Positions 42,534 to 51,065 are shown, counted from the stretch's first letter. The stretch: 64,000 bases of DNA from Hymenobacter pini (GCF_020421205.1 NZ_JAIZZH010000002.1:1014182-1078181), one strand, 5' to 3'. A program made the numbers and translations. The notes: generated by a model not told the origin, from the sequence alone.

Positions 42534-44327
42534 CTACATCCGGTCGGGCACCTGAATGCCCAACAGGCCCATGCTGGCTTTAATAATGCGACCCGTTTGG
42601 GCTGACAGAGCGACGCGGAAGGCACGTTTAGACTCATTCGGCTCTCCAAAGATTCGAACCTCGGTAAAGAATCTGTTATACGCTTTGGCCATGTCATAGG
42701 CATACTGCGCCACCACGGCCGGCGACTGGGTGCGGGCGGCCTCGGCAACCACCGCGGCGTAGCGGCCCAGCTCCTGAATCAGGTCCCGCTCGGTGTCGTG
42801 CAGCTCCGTCAGGCCGCCCAGGGGAGCGTCGGCGACGACGCCTTGCTCGGCGGCTTTTCGCAGGATGCTGCTGATACGGGCGTGGCTGTACTGAATAAAC
42901 GGGCCCGTGTGGCCTTCCAGCTGCACCGACTCTTCGGGGTTGAAGAGCATGCGCTTCTTGGGGTCCACTTTCAGCAGGTAGTATTTCAAGGCGCCCAGGC
43001 CCAGCATGTGGTACAAGGCTTCGGCTTCCTGCTCGGTGAGGCCTTCGGTTTTGCCTTTCTCGAGGGTAGCGGCTTTAGCGGCTTCCACTACTTCGCGCAC
43101 CAGCTCATCAGCATCTACCACGGTACCTTCCCGGGTTTTCATTTTACCGGTGGGCAGGTCCACCATGCCGTAGCTGAGGTGGTAGATAGCATCGGCATAG
43201 GGCTTTTCGAGCTTTTGCAAAGTAGCCTTCAACACCTGCATGTGGTAGTTCTGCTCATCGGCAATAACGTACACGCTCAGGTCGTAATGGAAATCCTGGT
43301 ATTTCAGTTCGGCCGTGCCCAGGTCCTGGGTTACGTACACACTGGTACCATCGGAGCGGAGCAGGATTTTCTGGTCAAGCCCCTCGGCCGTGAGGTCTAC
43401 CCACGTAGAGCCGTCGTCTTTGCGGAAGAATACGCCTTTCTGCAAGCCTTCCTCCACGCGCTCCTTGCCTAGCAGGTAGGTATCCGACTCGTAATAAAAC
43501 TTGTCGAAATCAACCCCGATAGCAGCGTAGGTGGCGTTGTGCCCCTCGTACACCCAGCCATTCATTTGCCGCCACAGACTCACCACTTCTTCGTCGCCGG
43601 CTTCCCACTTTTGCAGCATGTCGCGGGCTTCCAGCATCAAGGGCGCCTGAGCCTTGGCTACGTCCTTATCCACACCCTCGGCCACCAGTTGGGCAATCTG
43701 CTCCTGGTAGTGGCGCTCAAACAGCACGTAATACTTGCCAATGAGGTGGTCACCCTTCATACCGGCCTCGGCGGGCGTTTCCTGGTGGCCAAACCGCTGG
43801 TAGCCCAGCATGGATTTGCAGATGTGAATGCCCCGGTCGTTTACCAGGTTTACCTTGTGCACGTTGGCGCCGGTAGCTTTCAGAATTTCAGCCACTGAGT
43901 AGCCTAGGAAGTTGTTGCGCAGGTGGCCCAGGTGCAGGGGCTTGTTGGTGTTGGGCGAGGAGTATTCCACTACCACGTTGCGCGGCCCTTCGGTAGTAAC
44001 GGGTGCCCCGGCCGGCTGCTGGCGAAGCTGCTCAAACAGGCCCAGCCAGGCTGAATCGGCAATTTCCAGGTTCAGAAAACCCTTCACCACGTTGTAGCCG
44101 GTTACCAGCGGCGCATTGGCTACCAGCCACTCGCCCAGGGCTTGGCCAATCTGCTCGGGACCTTTGCCCAGGGTTTTGGTGAACGGAAACGTAACGAGCG
44201 TGAAGGAGCCGGCAAACTCCTTGCGGGTGGGCTGCAGCGTGAGTTGGGTAGCAGGCACCTCCGTGCCGAATACTTGCTGAATAGCCGCCCCCAGGGCGGT
44301 TTTGAGGTCTTGTTCGAGGTGTTGCAC
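42534..44327 (-). CDS. argS: Arginyl-tRNA synthetase
   Basis: 597 residues from a GTG at 44327. Class I synthetase charging tRNA-Arg. N-terminal additional domain (1-110), then VVEYSSPNTNKPLHLGHLRNN with the HIGH-like HLGH, GMVDLPTGKMKTREGTVV (KMSKS position reduced to KMKTR, normal for several ArgS), and the DALR-type anticodon-binding domain with YSHARISSILRK; it ends LGIQVPDRM as ArgS usually ends in ERM. Length is normal. Unusually it starts with GTG rather than ATG; a promoter-like octamer is 55 bases upstream. Confidence 0.96.
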   Translation of the reverse strand: MQHLEQDLKTALGAAIQQVFGTEVPATQLTLQPTRKEFAGSFTLVTFPFTKTLGKGPEQIGQALGEWLVANAPLVTGYNVVKGFLNLEIADSAWLGLFEQLRQQPAGAPVTTEGPRNVVVEYSSPNTNKPLHLGHLRNNFLGYSVAEILKATGANVHKVNLVNDRGIHICKSMLGYQRFGHQETPAEAGMKGDHLIGKYYVLFERHYQEQIAQLVAEGVDKDVAKAQAPLMLEARDMLQKWEAGDEEVVSLWRQMNGWVYEGHNATYAAIGVDFDKFYYESDTYLLGKERVEEGLQKGVFFRKDDGSTWVDLTAEGLDQKILLRSDGTSVYVTQDLGTAELKYQDFHYDLSVYVIADEQNYHMQVLKATLQKLEKPYADAIYHLSYGMVDLPTGKMKTREGTVVDADELVREVVEAAKAATLEKGKTEGLTEQEAEALYHMLGLGALKYYLLKVDPKKRMLFNPEESVQLEGHTGPFIQYSHARISSILRKAAEQGVVADAPLGGLTELHDTERDLIQELGRYAAVVAEAARTQSPAVVAQYAYDMAKAYNRFFTEVRIFGEPNESKRAFRVALSAQTGRIIKASMGLLGIQVPDRM

Positions 44328-44381
44328 GAGCGGGGGTAGTCAGTAGAAGGGAAAGGCCGGCCGTGGGCGGGCGTTTCCCCG

Positions 44382-44389
44382 CAAAGGTA
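44382..44389 (-). promoter_or_regulatory. Bacteroidota-type -7 element for argS
   Basis: TACCTTTG on the minus strand, 55 bases before the GTG start of argS. Confidence 0.45.
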
Positions 44390-44550
44390 AGCGGATTGGC
44401 GGCTAGGCCCTAGCATGTGGCCGGCCGAGTTGCGGGGCGCTGCTTTACCCGTTCCGCAACCGGCACCCGCTGCCGGCATTACCACCCGAGCCCCTCACCT
44501 TACCAGCTCCGCTGGAACGGGCGGTTTCTGCGCTTTTTTTCACGTCTGGC

Positions 44551-44579
44551 ATTGTACATGAGGGGGGAATATACTTTTG
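44551..44579 (+). promoter_or_regulatory. Promoter for the ATA-start lipoprotein
   Basis: ATTG at 44551-44554 and TACTTTTG at 44572-44579, spaced 17 bases; a good fit to the Bacteroidota consensus, 38 bases before the proposed ATA start. Confidence 0.5.
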
Positions 44580-44617
44580 CCCGCGTTAGCGTTTTCTATT
44601 CTATTTCTACTTGCTGA

Positions 44618-45385
44618 ATACGCAAGCCTGTATTTCTGGCGCTGACCCTGCTGGGTGGCGCGGCCCTGTGGACCAGCTGTGAGCGACACCACCCCGCCGA
44701 CCCGGAGCCCGACGTGTGCCGCGAGGCCCTGGCCAATCCGCTGCCCTTTCGCTTCCTGGAAAACTACGGCACGCCCACCCCCGATACGGCCTACTCCAAG
44801 CAGGACATCACCTTCGAGGGGCCCGGCGCGCCCTACACCAGCTACGAATGGCAGATTGCCAACGATACGCGCCGGTTCACTCAACAGAAGTTTTCGCTCT
44901 ACTTCTACGAAAACAATGTGGGCAATTTCCCGGTGCTCCTCATTGCCCGTCGCCCGCCCAACACCAGGTGCTTTCCGAAGGATGACGGCGTGGACACGCT
45001 CACGCGAGTGCTGACACTGCTGCCTCGCTCCTACCGCAAAGGCCCCATCTACGGCAAGTTCCAGGGCAGTAACCTCGATGCGCCCAAGGATACCTTCACC
45101 ATCCGCGTGTTTCAGGGCCTGGACCCCTATAACTACGGCAGCCCCATTCCCTACGACTTTTTGCGCAACCTGGGCCGCGGCTGCCAGTCGCCCTACTTTA
45201 CCATTGGTCTGACGTGGCGGGGCATCAATTTTAACTATGGCGGAGACGACTTTGGCTGCCGCACCGAATCCGGGACGGGCTACCTGACTACCCGCGACTC
45301 CATCCGCATCGATTACAGCCGCTTTGCCTCACTCACTGGGGTAGTTCGCACCAACCACGTATTCCTGGGCCGGCGCATCCGGTAG
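44618..45385 (+). CDS. Unknown lipoprotein with ATA in place of the start codon
   Basis: 255 residues if read from ATA 44618. In this frame the bases after the preceding TGA encode IRKPVFLALTLLGGAALWTSC, an ideal lipoprotein signal with Cys21 in a TSC lipobox. The next ATG/GTG/TTG in frame is a GTG at 44714, which lies after the lipobox and would strip the signal. The mature part is an unrecognised beta-rich protein (YEWQIANDTRRF, SLYFYENNVGNFPVLLIARR, RIDYSRFASLTGVVRTNH) with five further Cys. The upstream promoter and downstream terminator argue that the gene is live. Confidence 0.7.
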   Translation: MRKPVFLALTLLGGAALWTSCERHHPADPEPDVCREALANPLPFRFLENYGTPTPDTAYSKQDITFEGPGAPYTSYEWQIANDTRRFTQQKFSLYFYENNVGNFPVLLIARRPPNTRCFPKDDGVDTLTRVLTLLPRSYRKGPIYGKFQGSNLDAPKDTFTIRVFQGLDPYNYGSPIPYDFLRNLGRGCQSPYFTIGLTWRGINFNYGGDDFGCRTESGTGYLTTRDSIRIDYSRFASLTGVVRTNHVFLGRRIR

Positions 45386-45395
45386 TTATGCACAG

Positions 45396-45437
45396 CAACC
45401 CGGGCCTGCTGCCACTCGTGGCGGCAGGCCCGGGTTG
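45396..45437. terminator. Bidirectional terminator
   Basis: CAACCCGGGCCTGC / GCAGGCCCGGGTTG stem with a T-rich end, between the lipoprotein and the convergent arginase gene. Confidence 0.85.
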
Positions 45438-45440
45438 GTT

Positions 45441-46415
45441 TTACCGGCTCACCACTTCTTCCAGGCGCAGGCGGCGCTGGATGGCGTCGGTGGATGCCTC
45501 CAGAATGTCGAAGGCGTTGGTGGCCATGGTATTCATGTTATCGAGGGTGGGGTTGATTTCCACCATCTCAAAGCACACCACCCGGTCGTTGTCCAAAAGG
45601 GCGCGGCACAGGCTGATGGCTTCCTCCACGTTCAGGCCATCTACCACGGGCGTGCCGGTGCCCTTGCTGAAGCGCGAATCCAGGGAATCCACGTCGAACG
45701 ATACGTACACTAGGTCGCAGAAGCGCAGGCGCTCATACACCTCGCGGGCTACCTGGCGGGTGCCTTTATCGCGCACTTCGTCAATCTTGTAGTTTTTGAT
45801 GCCGAGCCGCTCGATGATGGCATCTTCTTCGTGCTCGGTGTCGCGCACGGCAATGTAAACCAGGTGCTCGGGGGCCACTTTGGGGCCCGGCTCGCCCAGG
45901 TTTTTGAGCTTCTGCCAGAAGAACTCCGTTTCGGGCTCGGGCTGGTTGCGCTGGCAGGGGCGGTTATCATCGCCCAGCGAAATGGCCAGCGGCATGCCAT
46001 GCACGTTGCCCGAGGGCGTGGTGTAGGGCGAGTGAATGTCGGCGTGCGCATCTACCCATACTACGCCCAGCGTTTTGTGCGGATAGGCTGCCTTAATACC
46101 TGCAATGGTAGCCGAGGCGTTGCTATGGTCGCCGGCCAGTACCAGGGGAAACTCCCCAAAGCGCAGGGTTTGCTCCACGGTGCTGGCAATGCCCTTCTGC
46201 ACCGTGTAAATAGAATCGATGTGCTTGGCCTTCGGAAAGTGGTTTTTGTCGAAGAGCACGTGGTTCAGGTCCGGTACGGTAACCGAGTTGAACCGGCGGA
46301 AGTAGTCGGAGCCCTTATTCAGGCAGGCTACTTTGAGGGCATCTACGCCCAGGCTGGCGCCACGGGTGCCGGCTCCGAGTTCGGAGCGGACCTCCAGAAG
46401 CTTGATGCGTCGCAT
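45441..46415 (-). CDS. Arginase-type ureohydrolase
   Basis: 324 residues. Ureohydrolase metal ligands are all visible: LAGDHSNAS (His), WVDAHADIHSPYTTPSGNVHGM (two Asp and a His) and SFDVDSLDSRFSKGTGTPVVDGL (two Asp). The last block with GTGTPVVDGL resembles arginase more than agmatinase (GTGTPEPGG), so hydrolysis of arginine to ornithine and urea is the better guess. Its start at 46415 is divergent from arginine decarboxylase, so two arginine-consuming enzymes share one control region. Formiminoglutamase is a less likely alternative. Confidence 0.8.
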   Translation of the reverse strand: MRRIKLLEVRSELGAGTRGASLGVDALKVACLNKGSDYFRRFNSVTVPDLNHVLFDKNHFPKAKHIDSIYTVQKGIASTVEQTLRFGEFPLVLAGDHSNASATIAGIKAAYPHKTLGVVWVDAHADIHSPYTTPSGNVHGMPLAISLGDDNRPCQRNQPEPETEFFWQKLKNLGEPGPKVAPEHLVYIAVRDTEHEEDAIIERLGIKNYKIDEVRDKGTRQVAREVYERLRFCDLVYVSFDVDSLDSRFSKGTGTPVVDGLNVEEAISLCRALLDNDRVVCFEMVEINPTLDNMNTMATNAFDILEASTDAIQRRLRLEEVVSR

Positions 46416-46551
46416 ATTACATTGGCAGAAAAGAGGTTAGGTGGTTCTGATGCTTGCCGATTACCAGGGGTGGGACCGGGTTAGGCTTGACGCGCGCGGA
46501 CCTTCCGGCGCAACCAACGAACAAAGCACAACCAAAACCCCCGGGAGGGGG

Positions 46552-46559
46552 TATCTTTG
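46552..46559 (+). promoter_or_regulatory. Bacteroidota-type -7 element for speA
   Basis: TATCTTTG, about 150 bases before the arginine decarboxylase ATG. This predicts an unusually long 5' leader. Confidence 0.4.
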
Positions 46560-46565
46560 CACTGC

Positions 46566-46710
46566 AATTTAGTGCATAGTTGGCAGTGCTGCCATGCGTA
46601 GTGTGGAGTTTCCGCTGCGCACCAAATCAGCCAAACCGCTACGCCTTGCGTAACCCCGTTTTTCCGTTTCCATCCCCAAGCACTAGGCACCAGGCACTGG
46701 CCACTACCAC
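46566..46710 (+). promoter_or_regulatory. Long untranslated leader of arginine decarboxylase
   Basis: About 145 bases between the predicted transcription start and the ATG. Contains a hairpin GCAT-AGTT-GGCAG-TG-CTGCC-ATGC near 46575 and a GGCACCAGGCACTGGCC inverted stretch just before the ATG that could cover the ribosome-binding region. Whether it senses polyamine or arginine is not known; I see no short upstream ORF of good quality. Confidence 0.35.
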
Positions 46711-48111
46711 ATGGATACCTACCACTCCCTGATTTCCCAGACGTTCGACTTTCCCACCGACGAATTTCACGTTGAAAACGACGAGTTGCGCTTCCACGAC
46801 ATCGACCTGATGGCGCTGGTGGAAAAGCACGGCACTCCGCTGCGCATTGCCTACCTGCCCAAAATCAGCACCCAGATTCAGCGGGCCAAAGAGTGGTTCC
46901 GGCAGGGCATTGAGCAAACCGGCTATCAGGGTCGCTACTCCTACGCCTACTGCACCAAGGCCTCGCACTTCAGCTTTGTGGTAGAGGAGGCCCTCAAAAA
47001 CGGCGTCCACATCGAAACTTCGTCGTGGTTTGATACCAACATCATCCGGGCCATGCACGCCAAGGGCCGGGTGCAGAAGGACACGTTTATCATCTGCAAC
47101 GGCTTTAAAACCGAGGAATACAAGTACGAAATCACGCGCCTCATCAACGATGGCTTCGTGAACTGCATGCCCATCCTCGACTCGCCCAACGAGGTGGATT
47201 ACTACCACGACAACGTGCGCGAGAAGTGCAACGTGGGCATGCGCCTGGCCTCCGACGAGGAGCCCCGCTTCCAGTTCTACACCTCCCGCCTGGGCATCCG
47301 CTACGCCGATGCTATTCCGCTCTACGAGCAGAAAATTAAGAACGACCCGCGCTTCGAGTTGACGATGCTGCACTACTTCATCAACACCGGCATCAAGGAC
47401 ACCAGCTACTACTGGTCGGAGCTGAGCCGGTTTGTGCACAAGTACTGCGAGTTACGTAAGGTGTGTCCCACCCTAACCACCATCGACATCGGCGGCGGCC
47501 TGCCCATTCAAACCAGCATTCAGAAGGAATACGATTACCCCTACATGATTGCCGAGGTGCTGCGTACCATTAAGCGCATCTGCGCCGAGGAAGGCGTGCC
47601 GGAGCCGGACATCTTCACCGAGTTCGGCATTTTCACGGTGGGCGAATCGGGGGCAACCATCTACAGCATTCTGGACGAAAAGCTGCAGAACGATAAGGAA
47701 CTGTGGTACATGATTGACGGCTCGTTCATCACTAATCTGCCCGATACTTGGGCCCTGAACCAGCGCTTTATCATGCTGGCCCTCAACAACTGGAACCGCA
47801 GCTACAAGAAAATTCAGCTAGGTGGCCTCACCTGCGACTCCCAGGATTACTACAACGCCGAAAAGCACATCTACCAGGTATTCCTGCCGGAGCGCAAGCC
47901 CCAGGATGCCAAGCCCCTGTACGTGGGCTTCTTCCACACCGGCGCTTACCAGGAAAGCCTCTCGGGCTATGGTGGCGTGAAGCACTGCCTCATTCCGGCC
48001 CCCAAAATGGTCATCCTGGACCGGGCGGAGGATGGCACCCTCACCGACCGGGTATTTGCCGAGGAGCAAACCGCCGACTCGATGATGCGTATCCTGGGCT
48101 ATCAGGCCTAA
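46711..48111 (+). CDS. speA: Arginine decarboxylase, Bacteroidota short type
   Basis: 466 residues. A fold-III PLP decarboxylase: SYAYCTKASHFSFVVEEALKNGVHIE (Lys Schiff base in YCTKAS), the FFINTGIKD segment, glycine-rich ITTIDIGGGLPIQ phosphate-binding loop and the C-terminal VGFFHTGAYQESLSGYGGVKHCLIPAPK with the catalytic Cys near CLIP. It makes agmatine and CO2 from arginine, the first step of the agmatine route to putrescine. Shorter than E. coli SpeA (about 630 residues) by lacking the inserted helical domains, as usual in this phylum. Neighbour on the other strand is arginase. Confidence 0.9.
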   Translation: MDTYHSLISQTFDFPTDEFHVENDELRFHDIDLMALVEKHGTPLRIAYLPKISTQIQRAKEWFRQGIEQTGYQGRYSYAYCTKASHFSFVVEEALKNGVHIETSSWFDTNIIRAMHAKGRVQKDTFIICNGFKTEEYKYEITRLINDGFVNCMPILDSPNEVDYYHDNVREKCNVGMRLASDEEPRFQFYTSRLGIRYADAIPLYEQKIKNDPRFELTMLHYFINTGIKDTSYYWSELSRFVHKYCELRKVCPTLTTIDIGGGLPIQTSIQKEYDYPYMIAEVLRTIKRICAEEGVPEPDIFTEFGIFTVGESGATIYSILDEKLQNDKELWYMIDGSFITNLPDTWALNQRFIMLALNNWNRSYKKIQLGGLTCDSQDYYNAEKHIYQVFLPERKPQDAKPLYVGFFHTGAYQESLSGYGGVKHCLIPAPKMVILDRAEDGTLTDRVFAEEQTADSMMRILGYQA

Positions 48112-48254
48112 TACTCAGGCAGAACGAGCTTCCTGATGCACTGCCTCGGGGGGCTCGTTCTTTTGCCAGTGGGTTGCACGCGGCCGGGAGTTCCCGTACC
48201 TTTACCCACAGACCCCCAAACAGCCGGGCCCGGCCCGCTCACATCTTACTCTGC

Positions 48255-48410
48255 ATGAAAAAAGTACTACTCCTGGCGTGTGTGGCCGGCCTTGGGCTGA
48301 GCTCCTGCAACAAAAAATCTCAATGCCCCGCTTACTCCAGCACCAAAGATGCGGCGCGCATATCGTCTACCATTGTAGCCCAGCACGGCACCGCCACTGA
48401 GCGTCAATAG
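48255..48410 (+). CDS. Mini-lipoprotein A (CPAYS family)
   Basis: 51 residues. Lipoprotein signal MKKVLLLACVAGLGLSSC (Cys18), then NKKSQCPAYSSTKDAARISS and a C-terminal ERQ. It has a paralog 200 bases downstream sharing CPAYS.TK.A.R and the ERQ end. No known family; at about 33 mature residues it is too small for an enzyme and may be a structural outer-membrane lipoprotein. A TACCTTTA promoter-like octamer is at 48197. A perfect palindromic terminator follows. Confidence 0.72.
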   Translation: MKKVLLLACVAGLGLSSCNKKSQCPAYSSTKDAARISSTIVAQHGTATERQ

Positions 48411-48445
48411 GTATATTCTGCGGGGCTGCTAGAGTCAGTCCCTTA

Positions 48446-48483
48446 GCAAACGGCCCTTTCTCGCGCGAGAAAGGGCCGTTTGC
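48446..48483 (+). terminator. Perfect palindromic terminator
   Basis: A 19-base-pair palindrome GCAAACGGCCCTTTCTCGC and its complement with no loop bases, 35 bases after mini-lipoprotein A. Confidence 0.85.
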
Positions 48484-48609
48484 ATTTATCCACTACCGAA
48501 TAATTATGTAAGTGCAACAATTTGCGAAGAGAGGAATCGTTAGAGGGCAAACGGGGCTGTTGCTGAAGAACTTGTGCTTGAAGGCCAGCCATATTTTTTA
48601 TCTTTTACC

Positions 48610-48759
48610 ATGAAAAAACTTTTTCTATGGGGTGGTCTGCTGTTGGCAGGTGCCACCTCCTGCCGCAACCAATGCCCGGCTTATTCGGCTACCAAATCGG
48701 CTGAGCGAGTGGCCGTGCCGGCAACGGCCAGCGTGGCTCCTGTGGTGGAGCGTCAGTAG
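48610..48759 (+). CDS. Mini-lipoprotein B (CPAYS family)
   Basis: 49 residues from ATG 48610. Signal MKKLFLWGGLLLAGATSC (Cys18), then RNQCPAYSATKSAERVAVPA and ending VVERQ. It matches mini-lipoprotein A at CPAYS.TK.A.R and the final ERQ, so the two are paralogs from a local duplication. Followed by its own hairpin. The shared Cys in CPAYS, four to six residues after the lipidated one, is the only other conserved Cys and could make a disulfide with a partner. Confidence 0.72.
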   Translation: MKKLFLWGGLLLAGATSCRNQCPAYSATKSAERVAVPATASVAPVVERQ

Positions 48760-48784
48760 CGCACTTTTTATTCACTACGTACAA

Positions 48785-48823
48785 CACCGGCGCGGTTTCT
48801 CTGCTAGAGGAACCGCGCCGGTG
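48785..48823. terminator. Bidirectional hairpin terminator
   Basis: CACCGGCGCGGTT / AACCGCGCCGGTG stem between mini-lipoprotein B and the convergent phosphatase gene. Confidence 0.75.
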
Positions 48824-48836
48824 GCATCATGGCCCC

Positions 48837-49343
48837 CTATTCGGCCAGAATAAGATTGGTGGCGGCCCGCAGGTCTGCTACGTGGGGTTGGTAGCCGGCC
48901 TGTTCCTCGGGGCCCACCAGAATGCCCCGAATGCCCACGCGCTGCCCGGCCTGCATGTCGCGCAGCCGGTCGCCCACCATCCAGCAGCGGGCCGCATCCA
49001 GCTTGAACCGGGCCATTGCTTTTTCCAGCATCAAAGAGCCCGGCTTGCGCGACAAAGACTCGGAAATCTGCGGATGGCCCGGCGCAAAGTAGAAGGCATC
49101 AATAAGCCCCCCGGCTGCATCCTGCAGTTTCTGGTGGCAAGCGTGTACGTGGGCGGCCGTATACAGGCCCTTGGCAATACCCGCCTGGTTGGTTACAACA
49201 ATCAAATAATAGCCAGCGGCCTTCAGCCGAGCCAGGCTTTCCGGTACGCCTTCGGATACCACAAATTTTTCCAGCTCCCACACGTACTCGCCAATTTCGT
49301 TGTTGAGTACGCCGTCACGGTCCAGGAATACGGCCTTGTTCAT
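48837..49343 (-). CDS. GmhB-like HAD phosphatase
   Basis: 168 residues from ATG 49343. HAD subclass III: DRDGVLNNEIGEY (nucleophile Asp with the second Asp two residues on), LIVVTNQAGIAKGLY, and DAFYFAPGHPQ then GSLMLEKAMARF and WMVGDRLRDMQAGQRVG. GmhB dephosphorylates D-glycero-D-manno-heptose-1,7-bisphosphate in lipopolysaccharide core or S-layer heptose synthesis; the CxH zinc motif of classical GmhB is changed here to FAPGHP. Some family members act on histidinol phosphate. Slightly shorter than E. coli GmhB (191). A promoter octamer is 28 bases upstream. Confidence 0.83.
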   Translation of the reverse strand: MNKAVFLDRDGVLNNEIGEYVWELEKFVVSEGVPESLARLKAAGYYLIVVTNQAGIAKGLYTAAHVHACHQKLQDAAGGLIDAFYFAPGHPQISESLSRKPGSLMLEKAMARFKLDAARCWMVGDRLRDMQAGQRVGIRGILVGPEEQAGYQPHVADLRAATNLILAE

Positions 49344-49370
49344 ACTAGCAGGAATGCGGTGATAAGGCTG

Positions 49371-49378
49371 CAAAGGTA
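49371..49378 (-). promoter_or_regulatory. Bacteroidota-type -7 element for the GmhB-like gene
   Basis: TACCTTTG on the minus strand, 28 bases before the start codon. Confidence 0.5.
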
Positions 49379-49501
49379 GGGCTTGTTGTAGTGCGCGTGT
49401 TTGCTTCCGCTGCACGACCGGCTTTAATGCTGTAGCAGCAGCCCCACGCACTACGCCCGGATTCAGCCGGATGCGTGTGCCGGGTACAGCATGACAGGCC
49501 G

Positions 49502-49509
49502 TATCTTTG
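49502..49509 (+). promoter_or_regulatory. Bacteroidota-type -7 element for protoporphyrinogen oxidase
   Basis: TATCTTTG, 26 bases before ATG 49535. Confidence 0.5.
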
Positions 49510-49534
49510 CGCCCTCATCACTTCAGCACACAAA

Positions 49535-50866
49535 ATGGCCATTGCTATTCTGGGCGGCGGTATTTCGGGCCTCACGCTGGCCTGGTACCTGCAGCGCGCC
49601 GGCGTCGACTACGACCTGTTTGAAGCCAGCCCCCGGCCCGGTGGCACCATCCGCTCGGAGCAGCACGACGGCTATTTGGTAGAAACCGGCCCCAACTCGC
49701 TGCAGCTTTCCGATGAGTTGCGGGAGTTGCTGGATGGGCTAGGGCTGGCGGGCCAGGTGCAGGACGCAGCCGCCGTCAGTCAGAACCGCTACGTGCTGCG
49801 CCAGGGGCGTTACCAGAAACTGCCGGCCTCTCCCCCGGCCTTACTCACCAGCCCATTCTTCAGCCTGAAAACCCGCCTGAACTTGGTGCGGGAGCTGTTC
49901 CGGCCGGCCCAACCAGCTAATCCGCAGGAGACGCTGGCCCAGTTTTTCACCCGGCGGTTTGGGGCGGAAGTGGTTGATTATGCCCTGAATCCCTTTATTT
50001 CCGGCATTTACGCCGGTGACCCGTCCCGGCTACTGCTGCACAAAACCTTTCCGCAGCTGGCGGCTCTGGAGCAGCAGTATGGCTCGGTGGTACGCGGGCT
50101 GATGAAAACGAAAAACCCGGCGGGTCGCCGCCGCATCATTTCACTGGCCGGGGGCCTGCAAACCCTCACTTCCACACTAGCCAGTAAGCTGCGGCGGGCT
50201 CACTTCGGGCAGGCAGCAACCCACCTACACCGCCGCGCCGATGACGGGCGTTGGGAACTGGAAACCACGGCCGGCCCGGCTCCCCGCCTCTACCAGCACG
50301 TGGTGCTGGCCTTGCCAACGTACGCGGCGGCTCCGCTGCTGCAGGAACAATTCCCGGCCGAAGCGGCGGCCCTCACGCAGGTGCAGCACCCACCTATGAC
50401 AGCCATTTACACGGCCTACCAGCGCGCCGACGTGGAGCACCCTCTGGATGGGTTCGGCGCCCTTAACCCCAAAGTAGAACAGCCCTACGCGGCCGGCAGC
50501 ATCTGGACCAGCTCCGTCTTCCCCGACCGGGCCCCCGCCGGGCAGGTGTTGTTTACCACCTTTGTAGGCGGTAGCCAGTATGCTGAACAGGCCCGCCAGC
50601 CCGAGGTCGAGCAGAAAGCGGCCGTGCACCAGGAGTTAAGCCACCTCTACGGGGTGCGGGCCGGGGCCGAGCCGGTTTGGCAGTACCGCTACTACTGGGA
50701 TAAAGCCATTCCGCAGTTTGATGAGCACATAGTGCCGGCCCATGTCGCGGCCGATGCGCTGGCCGCTCAGGGCCTGTATGTGGCCGCCAACTGGCGCGCC
50801 GGTGTAGGTGTGCCTGACTGTGTGCGGCACGCCCGGCAACTGGCCGCCATGCTGGCTGCACGGTAA
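49535..50866 (+). CDS. hemY: Protoporphyrinogen oxidase (HemY type)
   Basis: 443 residues from ATG 49535. FAD-dependent amine-oxidase fold: IAILGGGISGLTLAWYLQRAG (GxGxxG, residues 7-12) and FEASPRPGGTIRSEQHDGYLVETGPNSLQ at the start; the middle carries FISGIYAGDPSRLLLHKTFPQLAALEQQYGS and the C-terminus DKAIPQFDEH then AAQGLYVAANWRAGVGVPDCV. It oxidises protoporphyrinogen IX (or, in the coproporphyrin route, coproporphyrinogen) in haem synthesis. The PPOX pattern is stronger than that of phytoene desaturases or monoamine oxidases. Peripheral to the inner membrane in the cytoplasm. Other haem genes are not adjacent. Confidence 0.9.
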   Translation: MAIAILGGGISGLTLAWYLQRAGVDYDLFEASPRPGGTIRSEQHDGYLVETGPNSLQLSDELRELLDGLGLAGQVQDAAAVSQNRYVLRQGRYQKLPASPPALLTSPFFSLKTRLNLVRELFRPAQPANPQETLAQFFTRRFGAEVVDYALNPFISGIYAGDPSRLLLHKTFPQLAALEQQYGSVVRGLMKTKNPAGRRRIISLAGGLQTLTSTLASKLRRAHFGQAATHLHRRADDGRWELETTAGPAPRLYQHVVLALPTYAAAPLLQEQFPAEAAALTQVQHPPMTAIYTAYQRADVEHPLDGFGALNPKVEQPYAAGSIWTSSVFPDRAPAGQVLFTTFVGGSQYAEQARQPEVEQKAAVHQELSHLYGVRAGAEPVWQYRYYWDKAIPQFDEHIVPAHVAADALAAQGLYVAANWRAGVGVPDCVRHARQLAAMLAAR

Positions 50867-51052
50867 TTAACCAACGCGTATCGTCACAGTTATTTAATCA
50901 GGGGCAGAAAACTCAAACCCTGGCGGCGCATGTTATCTGAGTGCATAGCATTGGGCGCGGCAACCTCGCGCTTTGTTTCGGCATCTTATTCGGGAGGCCG
51001 CTCCGGGCTATACTCCACGCGGCCGAATGCTTCGGCACACCGAACAAACTTC

Positions 51053-51060
51053 TACCTTTG
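51053..51060 (+). promoter_or_regulatory. Bacteroidota-type -7 element
   Basis: TACCTTTG only 6 bases before ATG 51066, which predicts an almost leaderless transcript for the polyprenol-phosphate sugar synthase. Confidence 0.45.
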
Positions 51061-51065
51061 CGGCA

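Noticed and set aside
42640..42665. GATTCGAACC string resembling a tRNA T-loop
   Set aside because: It lies within argS coding sequence and no cloverleaf can be drawn around it.
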